Shown here piece by piece: positions 55,165-64,000 of a DNA stretch of 64,000 nucleotides (position 1 is the first letter of the stretch; each line of letters opens with the position of its first letter). The stretch is from Rhodococcus sp. ARC_M6 (lineage in GTDB: Bacteria > Actinomycetota > Actinomycetes > Mycobacteriales > Mycobacteriaceae). The translations under genes and the position numbers were made by a program. Below the pieces are notes generated by a model. That model was not told the DNA's origin. It worked only from the letters and a program-made list of their open reading frames with translations, and ran no database searches. The DNA lies in NCBI RefSeq assembly GCF_022810305.1, contig NZ_JALGQH010000019.1, positions 48,509 to 112,508 of the forward strand, given 5' to 3'.

Positions 55165-56166
55165 ATGGAACCGGGTGAAGCGCTTCGTGAAATCGCATAC
55201 TGGCTCGAACGATCGCGTGCCGAAACGCACCGCGTGAAGGCCTACCGACGGGCAGCGGAGGTTTTTGCGGGGCTGTCGGACGACGACAAGGAATCGCGTC
55301 GCAAAGCCGACAGTTGGAAGGCGCTCACCGGGATAGGCCCCAAGACAGCCACCATCATCGCGCAGTCTTACGACGGGGTACCCGAATATCTGGCGGAGTT
55401 GCGAGGTGAGGCTCAGCCGATTGGTGACGGCCCGCTGCGTCAGGCATTGCGCGGTGATCTTCACACGCACTCCGATTGGTCGGACGGGGGCAGTCCGATC
55501 GAGGAAATGATGCGACGAGCGGCAGCGTTGGGCCACGATTACTGCGCTCTCACGGACCACTCGCCGCGTTTGACGGTTGCCAACGGGCTCTCGGCGGATC
55601 GTCTTCGCGCCCAACTCGACGTCATTGCCGGGCTCAATGCGGAGCTGGCGCCGTTTCGCATTCTCACCGGAATTGAAGTAGACATCCTCGAGGACGGCTC
55701 GTTGGACCAAGACCCGGATCTTCTCGACGAGCTCGATATCGTTGTTGCGAGTGTGCATTCCAAACTCAGATCCGAACGCGAAGCTATGACGCGCAGAATG
55801 CTTGCTGCAGTGCGTAATCCGCGCGTCGATATTCTCGGCCATTGCACCGGGCGTCTCGTTGAAGGTGCTCGCGGCACGCGCCCGGAATCGCAGTTCGACG
55901 CAGAAAAGGTCTTCGAGGCGTGCCGTGAATCTGGTACCGCCGTCGAGATCAACTCGAGGCCCGAGCGTCGTGACCCGCCATCGCGGCTGATCGAGTTGGC
56001 GCTCGAACTGGATTGCCTCTTCTCTATTGACACCGACGCTCACGCGCCCGGTCAGTTGGCGTGGCAGGGTTACGGTTGTGAGCGGGCGGAGAAATGCGGC
56101 GTCGACGCCAATCGGGTGGTCAATACCTGGACGGTCGACGTGCTTCTCGACTGGGCGGGCAACTGA
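55165..56166 (+). CDS. PHP-domain phosphoesterase with N-terminal helix-hairpin-helix
   Basis: A 333-residue protein from ATG 55165; upstream frame is non-coding. Residues 1-~85 form a PolX-like helical/HhH part (LTGIGPKTATIIAQSYDGVP). The PHP domain begins GDLHTHSDWSDGGSPIEEMM, with further metal ligands in YCALTDHSPR, TGIEVDIL, VVASVHS, DILGHCTGR, AVEINSRP and FSIDTDAHAP. It corresponds to the C-terminal half of DNA polymerase X without the polymerase core. Likely a phosphoesterase acting on nucleic acid; not tested. Confidence 0.87.
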   Translation: MEPGEALREIAYWLERSRAETHRVKAYRRAAEVFAGLSDDDKESRRKADSWKALTGIGPKTATIIAQSYDGVPEYLAELRGEAQPIGDGPLRQALRGDLHTHSDWSDGGSPIEEMMRRAAALGHDYCALTDHSPRLTVANGLSADRLRAQLDVIAGLNAELAPFRILTGIEVDILEDGSLDQDPDLLDELDIVVASVHSKLRSEREAMTRRMLAAVRNPRVDILGHCTGRLVEGARGTRPESQFDAEKVFEACRESGTAVEINSRPERRDPPSRLIELALELDCLFSIDTDAHAPGQLAWQGYGCERAEKCGVDANRVVNTWTVDVLLDWAGN

Positions 56167-56412
56167 GAGTGCCGAAAGTTCGAATGTTGTTGGTCCGCTC
56201 CGATCTCGGCGAAGACTCTTCGGGTGCAAAGACTTTCGATATCATGAGGTTGGAATGTGTATCAGTTCTGCATTTCGATCGGTACCGGAATCGGCTACTG
56301 CTGTACTTTCGCAATGGCCGGCGTTTCGACACGAAGGCGCATTACGACGTGCGGACTCCACACCGGTTCTACCCGGTGTGAAGTCTGACGCGTATGTTGT
56401 TGTGCTGCAGCA
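56167..56412. other. Gap with one hairpin
   Basis: This 246-base region lies between the PHP gene and the 3' end of the HNH gene. CACACCGG (56359-56366) and CCGGTGTG (56373-56380) form a perfect 8-base-pair stem, possibly ending the HNH transcript, though no T-run follows. Nothing else is recognised. Confidence 0.4.
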
Positions 56413-57774
56413 TCAACACCGCTGGGTCGAGCGACGCGGTTTCTGCTCGGGGTCGATTGCCGGCGGCGGTATGAACCACGGTTTGTGGTCGCTGCCCATC
56501 TTGATTTCCCACTGGCCGGCGAATCCGGACTTGTTGTGCACCAACCGATGATGGCTGCGGCACAGCAATGTGAGGTTGTCCATCACTGTCGGCCCGTTCT
56601 GGGACCACGGTGTGATGTGGTGTGCGTCTGTCCAGGCGGGGACGCAATCGCAGCCGGGGAAGGCGCAGCCTTTGTCGCGGGCGATCAACGCGGTCCGTTG
56701 CGCGGCTGAGACCAGCCGTTTCAGTGGGCTGACGTCGAGGGGTGCGCCGTTCTCGTCGAGCAGGACGGTGGAGAGCATGCAGTCGCATGCCAGCATGTGG
56801 GTGCGGGTGATGCTCAGTGGTCCCATCCACGGCATGTGGCCGACGTCGAGATCGTCGAGGTTGTGGAGGTTGTCGAAATCGAGGACCGGATTACCGTCGG
56901 CATCGCCGGAAGTATGTCCGCTGGTGCTGGCGCATTTTCGGTGCTCGGCAAGGTCTTTCGCGTTGACGTGCACGTTCACGTGTGGGCGCTGGCCGCCGTC
57001 AATTCCGGTGGCAGCGTTGTCGAGGTAGCGGCGGATCAGTTCGGTGAAGGCGTCGGCGGTGCGTTTGGCGGCGGATCGCTGGTCCGGGGTGCCGTCGGCG
57101 GCCGGGGTCGGCATCGATAACCCGGACAGTGCGGCGAGAAGCATTTCGCCGGTCAGTGAGTCGACATCGCCTTTGATCGCGACTCTCCCGTTCAGGGTCG
57201 GGGAGATGCGTAGTTCGTTGCGGTCGTCGTCTTCGCCGGGTGGGGTGTCGTCGGATTCGAAGATCCGCTCGAGCACCGCGATCGCATACCGCAGTTTCGC
57301 GGTGGTGGCTTCCATCCCGGAGGCTGCGGCGAGGAGAGTGTTGATGCAGTGCGGTAATGCTGTTTCCGGCATGCCTTTTGGTGGTGTTTCGCAGAAGGCG
57401 ACGATGAGGGCGGTGTGGTCGAAGGTGAGGTTGCCGGCGTCGAATTGAGCGGCGACGGTCGGGAAGGCGCGTAGTGCCAGTCCGAGGGCGGCGATTTTGT
57501 TGCCGGCGGGGATTTGCAGCATGGTGTTGGCGGCGAGCCAGCGTCCGGCTCCGCGGTAGCAGAGTACTTGTTCGTCGGGGTTCAGGGCTAGGGCGTCGAC
57601 GGCAACTACCCGAATGGCTTCGAGGCGAAGGATTTCCGCGGATGCGGTGATGGCGATTTCGCGTATGTCTGTGGGGCGGAGTTGCCAGATTCGACTGCGT
57701 AGGCCGGCTGCGGATCCGGCGAGCATGCCGGCGGCTGCGTCGTCGGTCATGTCGTTGATGCTGTCACTACTCAT
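56413..57774 (-). CDS. DUF222/HNH endonuclease (13E12-repeat family)
   Basis: A 453-residue protein from ATG 57774, preceded by a G-run. DUF222 occupies about 30-340 (EILRLEAIRVVAVDALAL, LDAGNLTFDHTALIV style segments). The HNH nuclease is C-terminal: CAFPGCDCVPAWTDAHHITP followed by NLTLLCRSHHRLVH. Such genes are repeated in actinobacterial genomes (13E12 family of M. tuberculosis) and behave as mobile or selfish elements. No inverted repeats or target duplication could be recognised at the ends. Confidence 0.88.
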   Translation of the reverse strand: MSSDSINDMTDDAAAGMLAGSAAGLRSRIWQLRPTDIREIAITASAEILRLEAIRVVAVDALALNPDEQVLCYRGAGRWLAANTMLQIPAGNKIAALGLALRAFPTVAAQFDAGNLTFDHTALIVAFCETPPKGMPETALPHCINTLLAAASGMEATTAKLRYAIAVLERIFESDDTPPGEDDDRNELRISPTLNGRVAIKGDVDSLTGEMLLAALSGLSMPTPAADGTPDQRSAAKRTADAFTELIRRYLDNAATGIDGGQRPHVNVHVNAKDLAEHRKCASTSGHTSGDADGNPVLDFDNLHNLDDLDVGHMPWMGPLSITRTHMLACDCMLSTVLLDENGAPLDVSPLKRLVSAAQRTALIARDKGCAFPGCDCVPAWTDAHHITPWSQNGPTVMDNLTLLCRSHHRLVHNKSGFAGQWEIKMGSDHKPWFIPPPAIDPEQKPRRSTQRC

Positions 57775-57895
57775 TGAACACCCCCCCCGGTTGGATCCCC
57801 CGATCCATGCCCTCAATTGTACTCGAACAACCATTCGAGTCAAGGGAAAGTTTCGATGGGCGAACAGAAGTGGATTTTCGAGGCGTGATTGCGTT

Positions 57896-58806
57896 CTACA
57901 GCATCAGTACCGGGTCGGTGGTCAGTCCGATGTTGAGCCACGGTTCGTAGGGTAGGTCGCCGAGGTACGTGGCGAATGAGCGTCGTAGTGAGTCTTCGTC
58001 GGCGATCGCCCAGGTGTCCGGCCCAACCAGGAACATTGCTTCGACGTACACCTTCCTGCCGACCTTGCTCATGATGAGAGCTGTTTCGTTCAAACCGAAT
58101 TCGTCACGAACTGCCGTTATCACGTCGTGGACATGTGCTTGGACTTGTGCGTTGGGTGCGCCTTCGAGAAGTTCCACCACTGCAGTTCGGAGTAGAGCCG
58201 CGACCTGTGGGACCAGCATCGTGCAACCGACAAGCACCCATGCCGAGTCGACATACCGATCCGCGCCCGAGAGGCTGGTTCGGCCCAGGATCATTGCGAC
58301 GCCAGCTCCTGCGGCGACCAGTGCGCTCAACGCCGCCGATGCACCCCACTGCTTGGCCTCAGCGACCAGCAGGCGGAGGTGCGGTCGAGCTTGCCGATGT
58401 ACTGCCAGATAATCACTGATATGACGGCACTGATAGCTCCGTAGGCGGCCAGCGAGCCGGCCGCAACGTCGGCTCCCCCGGCCAGATGACACGGATTGCC
58501 TCGGCCGCTGCATAGACCAGTGTTGCCAGAAGTGCCACGCCCTGCACTGCGATGACCACGGGAGTCAAGGCTTGCGTCCCGAATGGGAAGCGCGCAGTAG
58601 GTCCGGACTCTGCGATCCGTGAGACGCGTAGGGACAGCCAGGTCAGAATCATCGCGATCAGGGCGTACACACCGTCGAGCAGGATTGCCTGCGACTGCGA
58701 GATCCAACCCCAGACGGCCGCCATTACAGCTAGTGCAGTCCCGATGACCATCGAATGCCGCAGGGCTGTGCGTTCCCGCTCCTCTTCTTTGATGCCGATA
58801 AATCAT
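57896..58806 (-). pseudogene. Cation-diffusion-facilitator-like transporter, broken by several frameshifts
   Basis: Three reading frames together give one CDF-type protein. N-terminal membrane part in one frame (AILLDGVYALIAMILTWLSL, up to IRVIWPG, ending near 58485), the middle in a second (GADVAAGSLAAYGAISAVIS, to WQYIGKLDR near 58385), and the C-terminal part in a third (LLVAEAKQWGASAALSALVA to the end TTDPVLML). A further shift near 58800 separates the only good start, ATG 58806, from IKEEERERTALRHS. At least three shifts in 900 bases point to decay, unless the read is faulty. Confidence 0.75.
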
Positions 58807-58924
58807 GACCGCCTTGTTTGTTTTGATGCCGCGTAGGTAGAAATACCAGCAAAACGGGCACGAGGGTGAATCATGGCGCCTGTCGGATCGCGCAGACGCC
58901 CTGCGCGACGCAAAATGGACGTCT

Positions 58925-60262
58925 ATGGCCGACCGCGGATTCACCCCGACTCAGCTCGCTGCCCGAGCCGCGTACCTGTTGCGCGGAAATGATCTGGGCA
59001 CCATGACCAGTGCTGCTCCCAAGCTTTATCCACATATGTGGAGTTGGGACGCGGCGTTCGTGGCGGTGGGGTTGGCGCCGTTGAGTGTCGAGCGGGCGGT
59101 CGTCGAACTCGATACCTTGCTGTCGGCGCAGTGGAAGAACGGAATGATTCCCCACATCGTGTTCGCGAATGGCGTCGACGGTTATTTTCCCGGCCCGACG
59201 CGTTGGGACGTCAATGCTTTGGCAGCGCACGCGCCGGTCGGGGTTGCTACGTCGGGAATCACCCAGCCTCCGGTTCACTCGATCGCGGTGCAACGAATCC
59301 TCGATCATTCGCGTCGCCACGGACGTACGACGCGGGCCGTGGCCGAGGAGTTCTTGGATCGACGGTGGAATGACCTGGTGCGGTGGCATCGTTGGCTTGC
59401 CGAAGCCCGTGATCTCGAGGGCAATGGCCGCATCGCGCTGTACCACGGGTGGGAATCGGGGATGGACAATTCTCCACGTTGGGACGCTGCGTACGCGAAT
59501 GTTGTTGCGGGGCATGTCCCGGCGTATCAGCGTGCTGATCTTGCCGTCGTGACGGATCTTTCGCAGCGTCCCAAGAATCATGAGTACGACCGCTATCTGT
59601 GGCTGCTCGAGGAAATGAAGTCGGTGCGCTACGACGACCAACAGCTTTCGACGGCAATGAGTTTTGCTGTCGAGGATGTATTTGTCTCAGCCGTGTTTTC
59701 GATGGCGTGTGACGTGTTGGCCACGATCGGCGAGGAGCATTCGCGACCGAATTCCGATGTGCGGGATTTGCGGGGTTGGGCGGACCGTTTCCGGCAAGGC
59801 GTTATCAGTACCACTGACGAGCGTTCGGGCGCTGCCAAGGATTTTGATCTGCGCACCGGTCGTTGGGTGCATACCGAGACCATCGCGATGTTTGCGCCGT
59901 TGTTGTGTGGCGGTCTGAGCCGTGATGCCGAGCGTGCGCTCTTGCGTACTTTTGAGGGCCCGAAGTTTTGTGGGCATCCGGACATGAGGTTCGCCGTTCC
60001 GCCGTCGACGTCTCCGGTGTCGGGTGATTTCCGTCCGCGTGAGTATTGGCGTGGTCCGGTGTGGCCGGTGATCACCTGGCTGTTCTCGTGGGCCTTCGCG
60101 CGTCGTGGTTGGGCTGAGCGTTCGCACCTTCTTCGTTCGGAAGGTTTGCGCCAGGCCAGCGACGGCAGTTTTGCCGAGTACTACGAACCGTTTACCGGGG
60201 AGCCGTTGGGCAGCATGCAGCAGTCGTGGACAGCCGCTGCGGTTCTTGACTGGTTGGGGTAG
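58925..60262 (+). CDS. GH63-type glucosylglycerate hydrolase
   Basis: A 445-residue (alpha/alpha)6-barrel glycoside hydrolase resembling mycobacterial glucosylglycerate hydrolase (GgH), which releases glucose and glycerate from an osmolyte and methylglucose-polysaccharide precursor. The candidate acid and base are Asp181 in WESGMDNSPRWDAAY and Glu418 in GSFAEYYEPFTGEP. Other family blocks are PHMWSWDAAFVAVGL and YWRGPVWPVITWLFSWAF. Length matches the enzyme. The substrate is assigned by family. It stands alone. Confidence 0.85.
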   Translation: MADRGFTPTQLAARAAYLLRGNDLGTMTSAAPKLYPHMWSWDAAFVAVGLAPLSVERAVVELDTLLSAQWKNGMIPHIVFANGVDGYFPGPTRWDVNALAAHAPVGVATSGITQPPVHSIAVQRILDHSRRHGRTTRAVAEEFLDRRWNDLVRWHRWLAEARDLEGNGRIALYHGWESGMDNSPRWDAAYANVVAGHVPAYQRADLAVVTDLSQRPKNHEYDRYLWLLEEMKSVRYDDQQLSTAMSFAVEDVFVSAVFSMACDVLATIGEEHSRPNSDVRDLRGWADRFRQGVISTTDERSGAAKDFDLRTGRWVHTETIAMFAPLLCGGLSRDAERALLRTFEGPKFCGHPDMRFAVPPSTSPVSGDFRPREYWRGPVWPVITWLFSWAFARRGWAERSHLLRSEGLRQASDGSFAEYYEPFTGEPLGSMQQSWTAAAVLDWLG

Positions 60263-60829
60263 CCGACCCTCGTCGAGGTTGGCATTTGCGCCTCAGCAAG
60301 TCTTTCCTTAGCTTGTTTGTTGCTGAAAAATGTCGTGTTTGTCACATTGTCTGTAGTTTGTCGGGAAGTCCTGCCTGGCGGACAGTAACTGTCGGGCGAA
60401 TCGGTCCAGGTGGCGACCGGCAGTACCGACTGAGGCTTCCCGAGGAGTCTGTCCGGCGGTTGAGGACGATCCATTAAGTCTTCGACCTGGCCGTCACTCT
60501 GCATGTGTACAACTTGAACTGCGCATATGCCAGGAAGTGAAGTTCTCCTTGCGATGGATCCTCGGGTGGTGGTCCACGCATGATTCCTTCAGTGGGCTTC
60601 TTGTCAGTTGGAACGCAAGGGGCGAGAAAAATGCCGCCCCGCGTCCAAGTTTTCACTCAAAATCAGACAAATTGCCCAATTTACCCATATAAACCCGCAA
60701 TGGGTTTGTTCTCTGCTATCTTTGACGGAGTAACTAGAAGATTGCTCTCGGTTCGCGGGGATTCGGGGTGCAGGTCCGCAACGGACAGCTTCTGCCGCTA
60801 CGTACATGTGATCTCGAAAAGGAGACCGA
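60263..60829. other. Long gap upstream of the surface-protein gene
   Basis: A 567-base non-coding region with lower GC than its neighbours, especially around 60645-60725. It holds a weak hairpin GGGGCG/CGCCCC (60619-60640), an ACCCAT/ATGGGT inversion near 60683-60704 and GTCCG-CAA-CGGAC near 60773-60785. The promoter and long leader of the surface-protein gene are expected here. I cannot assign a riboswitch class. Confidence 0.4.
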
Positions 60830-60970
60830 TTGGGCAACAGTGCACGGAGTGAAGGCATCGCACCGCAGTCGGACCCAACGGCCCGATCCAGTTCAGGAAA
60901 TGCCTGCTCACACCGGACTCCGACAGACATCACCATTCGACACACCCAGACCATCCTGGAGAGAAAGTAA
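60830..60970 (+). CDS. Possible 46-residue leader peptide coupled to the surface protein
   Basis: An ORF from TTG 60830, LGNSARSEGIAPQSDPTARS to the end TQTILERK, is preceded at 5-base spacing by AAGGAG (60819-60824). Its TAA overlaps the next gene's ATG (TAATG). The peptide is hydrophilic and I recognise no family. The good ribosome site and coupling suggest translation, but the TTG start and low complexity leave doubt. Confidence 0.35.
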   Translation: MGNSARSEGIAPQSDPTARSSSGNACSHRTPTDITIRHTQTILERK

Positions 60971-63900
60971 TGCCAAACGACTTACCGCCGACACGGTCGG
61001 CCATATTCACCGCAGGGCTTCCGCCCTGGGTGCGAGCCTGGACTGTGGTGTGGACCACCATTGCCATGATCCTGGGCATCTCCGGCGCGACGGCAGTGGT
61101 TGCCTCAGCTCAGCCGCTCCTCGCTCAGGGTGGCCCAGCTCAAGCCAAGGCACCTGCTCGAGCTGCAGTCCTTCCGGACGAGCAACCGCCTACGGGCTGT
61201 GCTTTCAGTGCACCCAACACCGGCAATTTCTCGCAGAACATCTGCTGGATCGACATGTCGACGTTCAACCAGGCCGCAGCCACTACTCCTGCCGGCCAGC
61301 CGATGACGGTCAAGCTGACGGACCTGTACACGATCAAATTCAACGCTAAGCTGCTGAACTCGATCGACGGTTCTACCGCAAAGCCGCACACGGGTGTCGC
61401 TGCGAACCCGCTCCCCGCGTTGAGTGGCTACTCCGCGCTTGGAGACGTCGCGTACACCGGCGTCCCGCAGTCGGTAAAGCCGGCTCTGTATCAGGAAGTC
61501 CCGGACATGAAAGGGCCAAACCGGGTGCAGTCGGGCGGTACGGTCCAGCTCGATAATATCGATATGATCGGGCCGAACGGTTCGGTCGACAACTACGGAC
61601 TTGTGGTCGCCGATGCCGAATCTACGGATCCGGTTGCTGTCGATGACAAAGAGTTCTTGTCATTCGAGTCGGACAAGGCCTTTCGTCTGATCGAGCGCAC
61701 TATGGGTGTGAATTCCACTCCAACGTGGCCCCCCCTTCAGGCATGCAACGGCACCATGGGTGGCGCGGATGGACTGACCGGACTGGGAACCACTTCTGTT
61801 CGATGCGACTCGTGGTGGGATGACGACGTCTCGAAGAATTACTCCCCGGGCGCGGTTGTCCTCGCCGCGACAGCACCGAATACTTTTTCGGGCACCTTCG
61901 GAAACACGGCGTCAGATACGTCTCGACAGGGTCTGGCTTTCGGCATTTTGCTGCCCAAGGTCAAGATCGACAAGGACCTCACCCGCGTAACTCCCGGTGA
62001 CGATTTCACCATCGGTATGAGTACCGGTACGTTCGCGAACGCTGCAGACGCTGCTGCAATGGAGCTGAAGAGCACCAATACCGGCGCTACGGACACAGCG
62101 GCGTCCACCGGCTGGCGGATGCTGCTCGCGGATACAACACCGACTCCGGTCACATTCTGGGAGAAGCCCACTACATCGGCAACCAAGACCGCGAACTATG
62201 CGACCACTTGGCAGTGTGAGGTAAATGGTGTTTCTCAGAACCTTCAAGTAGGTGAGGTCGCGCAGGTGGCACTTGCACCCGGTGACAACGCATACTGCAA
62301 GATCATCAACACTCCGGTTCTTGTAAAGAAATCGTCTTCACCACCTAGCGGCGATGCTGTCAAAGTTGGCGACACGATCACCTACACCCTGAATTTCCAG
62401 AATCCCGGCACAGCCGCCGCGGCAATCGACTACACCGATTACCTGGCTGACGTGATGGACAACGCGGACATCACCGCGGTTCAGGCAACAAACGGTCTCA
62501 CCGCTGCTCTCGATGGGCAGACACTCAAGGTCGGCGGCACACTTGCTGCCAACACGACCGGAACGGTGACCTACACCGCAACGGTCAAGACTCTCGGGGA
62601 CAAGGTCCTCAACAACTACCTGGCGCCGGGGACCACAACTCCTCCGACGACATGTGATTCCAGCACCAACCTCTGTACAACGCACCCGATTCCGGGTTTC
62701 GAGCTGACGAAGACTGCCGATCCTGTGACAGGTTCGACGGTTCAGGCCGGCGAGACGATCACCTACACAGTCACCGGAACGAACACGGGTAAAACGGCGC
62801 TGACTCCGGCGACGATCACTGACGATCTGTCTGCTGTTCTCAGCAGCGCGACTATCGTCGGCACCCCTACCTCATCACTGCCTGGCACACCGAGCATCTC
62901 GGGTTCCACGCTGACGTGGTCGGGGAATTTGGCCGTTGGCCAGTCGGTTGTGCTCACCTACAAGGTGAAGATCAATGACGGCGTCGCAGCTGGCACCGTT
63001 CTGAACAACAAGGTAACCGGCACCGCGAAGCCTCCGACGGGTCCGGAGATCACTCCCCCGGCCGTCGAGACCAACCACTCGGTTCCGGGATTCACTCTGG
63101 CGAAGACCGCCAATCCGGTTTCTGGTTCGACGGTTCAGGCTGGCGAGACGATCACCTACACCGTGACCGGCTCCAACGCTGGTAAGGCGACGCTCGATCC
63201 GGCGATGATCACTGATGATCTGTCTGCCGTTCTCAACAATGCTGCCATCGACGGCCCGATAACGGCGACGATCGACGGTGCACCTGTGGCCGCTCCGGCA
63301 CTGAGCGGCACCACGTTGACGTGGACGGGTGTACTCGAGGCCGGCAAGTCGGTTGTTCTCACCTACAAGGTGAAGATCAAGGACGGCGTCGCTGCAGGCA
63401 CCGTTCTGAACAACAAGGTCACCGGTACGGCGAAGCCTCCGACGGGTCCGGAGATCACTCCCCCGGGCGTGGAGACCAACCACTCGGTTCCTGGTTTCAC
63501 GATCACGAAGTCTGCTGTGCCACCGACGACCACCTCCGTCAACGGCAACGACACCATCACCTACACGGTCACCGGTGCGAACACCGGTAGTACCACGTTG
63601 GATCCGGTGACGATCACGGATGATCTCACTGCCGTGTTGGCCAACGCCGATCTGATCGGGACGCCGACGGCGACCATCGACGGTCAGCCTGCGACGGCTC
63701 CGGTTGTCAACGGCAATACGTTGACGTGGACGGGTGTTCTGCCGGCGGGTAAGTCGGTTGTTCTCACCTATGCGGTGAAGGTCGATGCCGGTGTTGCCGG
63801 TGGCACGGTTCTGAAGAACCATGTCACGGGTATCGCGAAGCCTCCGACGGGTCCGGAGATCACTCCTCCGGCTGTGGAGACCGAGCATCCGGTGACGGCT

Positions 63901-64000
63901 GCCCCCGGTTTCGCAGTCACCAAGACCGCTGCACCCGTTTCGGGTTCGACGGTCAAGGGCGGCGACACCATCACCTACACGGTCACCGGTTCCAACACCG
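60970..64000 (+). CDS. Large secreted repeat protein, surface-adhesin-like (5' part, runs off the window)
   Basis: Open frame from ATG 60970 (MPNDLPPTRSAIFTAGLPPW) to the window end, 1010 residues visible. A signal sequence with hydrophobic core VVWTTIAMILGISGATAVVA precedes an Ala-rich mature start. Residues ~75-435 resemble the non-repeat adhesive domain of CshA-type fibrillar adhesins (NTGNFSQNICWIDMSTFNQA). From ~440 come DUF11-like beta-sandwich modules, beginning with KKSSSPPSGDAVKVGDTITY, then near-identical units of 131-138 residues. GGAGAGAAAG precedes the ATG. A cell-wall anchor, if any, lies beyond the window. Confidence 0.85.
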   Translation, partial: MPNDLPPTRSAIFTAGLPPWVRAWTVVWTTIAMILGISGATAVVASAQPLLAQGGPAQAKAPARAAVLPDEQPPTGCAFSAPNTGNFSQNICWIDMSTFNQAAATTPAGQPMTVKLTDLYTIKFNAKLLNSIDGSTAKPHTGVAANPLPALSGYSALGDVAYTGVPQSVKPALYQEVPDMKGPNRVQSGGTVQLDNIDMIGPNGSVDNYGLVVADAESTDPVAVDDKEFLSFESDKAFRLIERTMGVNSTPTWPPLQACNGTMGGADGLTGLGTTSVRCDSWWDDDVSKNYSPGAVVLAATAPNTFSGTFGNTASDTSRQGLAFGILLPKVKIDKDLTRVTPGDDFTIGMSTGTFANAADAAAMELKSTNTGATDTAASTGWRMLLADTTPTPVTFWEKPTTSATKTANYATTWQCEVNGVSQNLQVGEVAQVALAPGDNAYCKIINTPVLVKKSSSPPSGDAVKVGDTITYTLNFQNPGTAAAAIDYTDYLADVMDNADITAVQATNGLTAALDGQTLKVGGTLAANTTGTVTYTATVKTLGDKVLNNYLAPGTTTPPTTCDSSTNLCTTHPIPGFELTKTADPVTGSTVQAGETITYTVTGTNTGKTALTPATITDDLSAVLSSATIVGTPTSSLPGTPSISGSTLTWSGNLAVGQSVVLTYKVKINDGVAAGTVLNNKVTGTAKPPTGPEITPPAVETNHSVPGFTLAKTANPVSGSTVQAGETITYTVTGSNAGKATLDPAMITDDLSAVLNNAAIDGPITATIDGAPVAAPALSGTTLTWTGVLEAGKSVVLTYKVKIKDGVAAGTVLNNKVTGTAKPPTGPEITPPGVETNHSVPGFTITKSAVPPTTTSVNGNDTITYTVTGANTGSTTLDPVTITDDLTAVLANADLIGTPTATIDGQPATAPVVNGNTLTWTGVLPAGKSVVLTYAVKVDAGVAGGTVLKNHVTGIAKPPTGPEITPPAVETEHPVTAAPGFAVTKTAAPVSGSTVKGGDTITYTVTGSNT
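62692..64000 (+). repeat. Tandem DUF11-like modules in the surface protein
   Basis: Units begin at PGF codons 62692, 63085, 63490 and 63904 (393, 405, 414 bases, last one cut). Shared blocks are GSTVQAGETITYTVTG, ITDDLSAVL, SVVLTYKVKI and KPPTGPEITPPAVET. DNA identity between units is high, suggesting recent duplication or gene conversion. Confidence 0.92.

Noticed and set aside
56094..56381. Short plus-strand ORF after the PHP gene
   Set aside because: Low-confidence composition, overlapping the PHP end, no ribosome site and no family.
60263..60829. Riboswitch upstream of the surface-protein gene
   Set aside because: Small stems are present but none fits a riboswitch class I can recognise.
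62692..64000. Surface-protein repeats as a CRISPR or insertion element
   Set aside because: They are ~400-base in-frame coding modules.

Overview
The window is high-GC actinobacterial DNA around a chromosomal replication origin. Gene order (rpmH, dnaA, oriC, dnaN, recF, dciA, gyrB, gyrA on one side; rnpA, yidD, yidC, jag, rsmG, parA, parB, a GNAT gene, cwlM, trxA, trxB, anti-sigma, sigM, murJ, a DUF6049 gene, mutT4, pcnA on the other) follows the arrangement known from Mycobacterium. Protein sequences, a DypB-encapsulin pair and multiple TGTTTCACGTGAAACA parS sites point to Nocardiaceae, most likely Rhodococcus of the erythropolis/qingshengii group. The species is inferred from memory of families, not from a search.

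Layout. 1-11.4 kb (minus strand): partial gyrA, gyrB, then an unusual three-gene insertion (alpha/beta hydrolase, ferredoxin-type reductase, ferritin-like di-iron protein), then dciA, recF, dnaN, oriC (9295-9877) and dnaA. 11.4-14.9 kb (plus): regulatory DNA with more DnaA boxes, then rpmH, rnpA, yidD, yidC and jag. 14.9-19.4 kb: the parS/ParAB segregation locus, with a serine hydrolase and rsmG. 19.6-33.4 kb: GNAT gene, cwlM, thioredoxin system, an inserted ene-reductase/TetR pair, anti-sigma/sigM and the murJ-DUF6049-mutT4 operon. CwlM and MurJ both belong to the PknB-controlled peptidoglycan circuit. 33.4-44.6 kb: pcnA, an MFS gene, small enzymes with TetR regulators, yqgE, transporters, an SdpI/DUF1648 pair and leuS.

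44.7-60.3 kb is accessory: a secreted protein of unknown function, a ketosteroid isomerase plus epoxide hydrolase, a secreted beta-propeller, the DypB peroxidase with its encapsulin shell, and a minus-strand operon of a PPOX-cyclase fusion, an SDR, a TIGR04222 membrane protein, a DUF692/MNIO enzyme and a 59-residue protein. The last three overlap by 4 bases at each junction and look like an uncharacterised peptide-modification cassette, my best candidate for a novel system. A PHP phosphoesterase, a DUF222-HNH gene, a decayed cation-efflux pseudogene and a glucosylglycerate hydrolase follow.

61-64 kb: the 5' 3 kb of a large secreted surface protein made of ~131-138-residue repeats. It runs off the window and is preceded by a possible coupled leader ORF. 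I saw no rRNA, tRNA, CRISPR array or insertion sequence.
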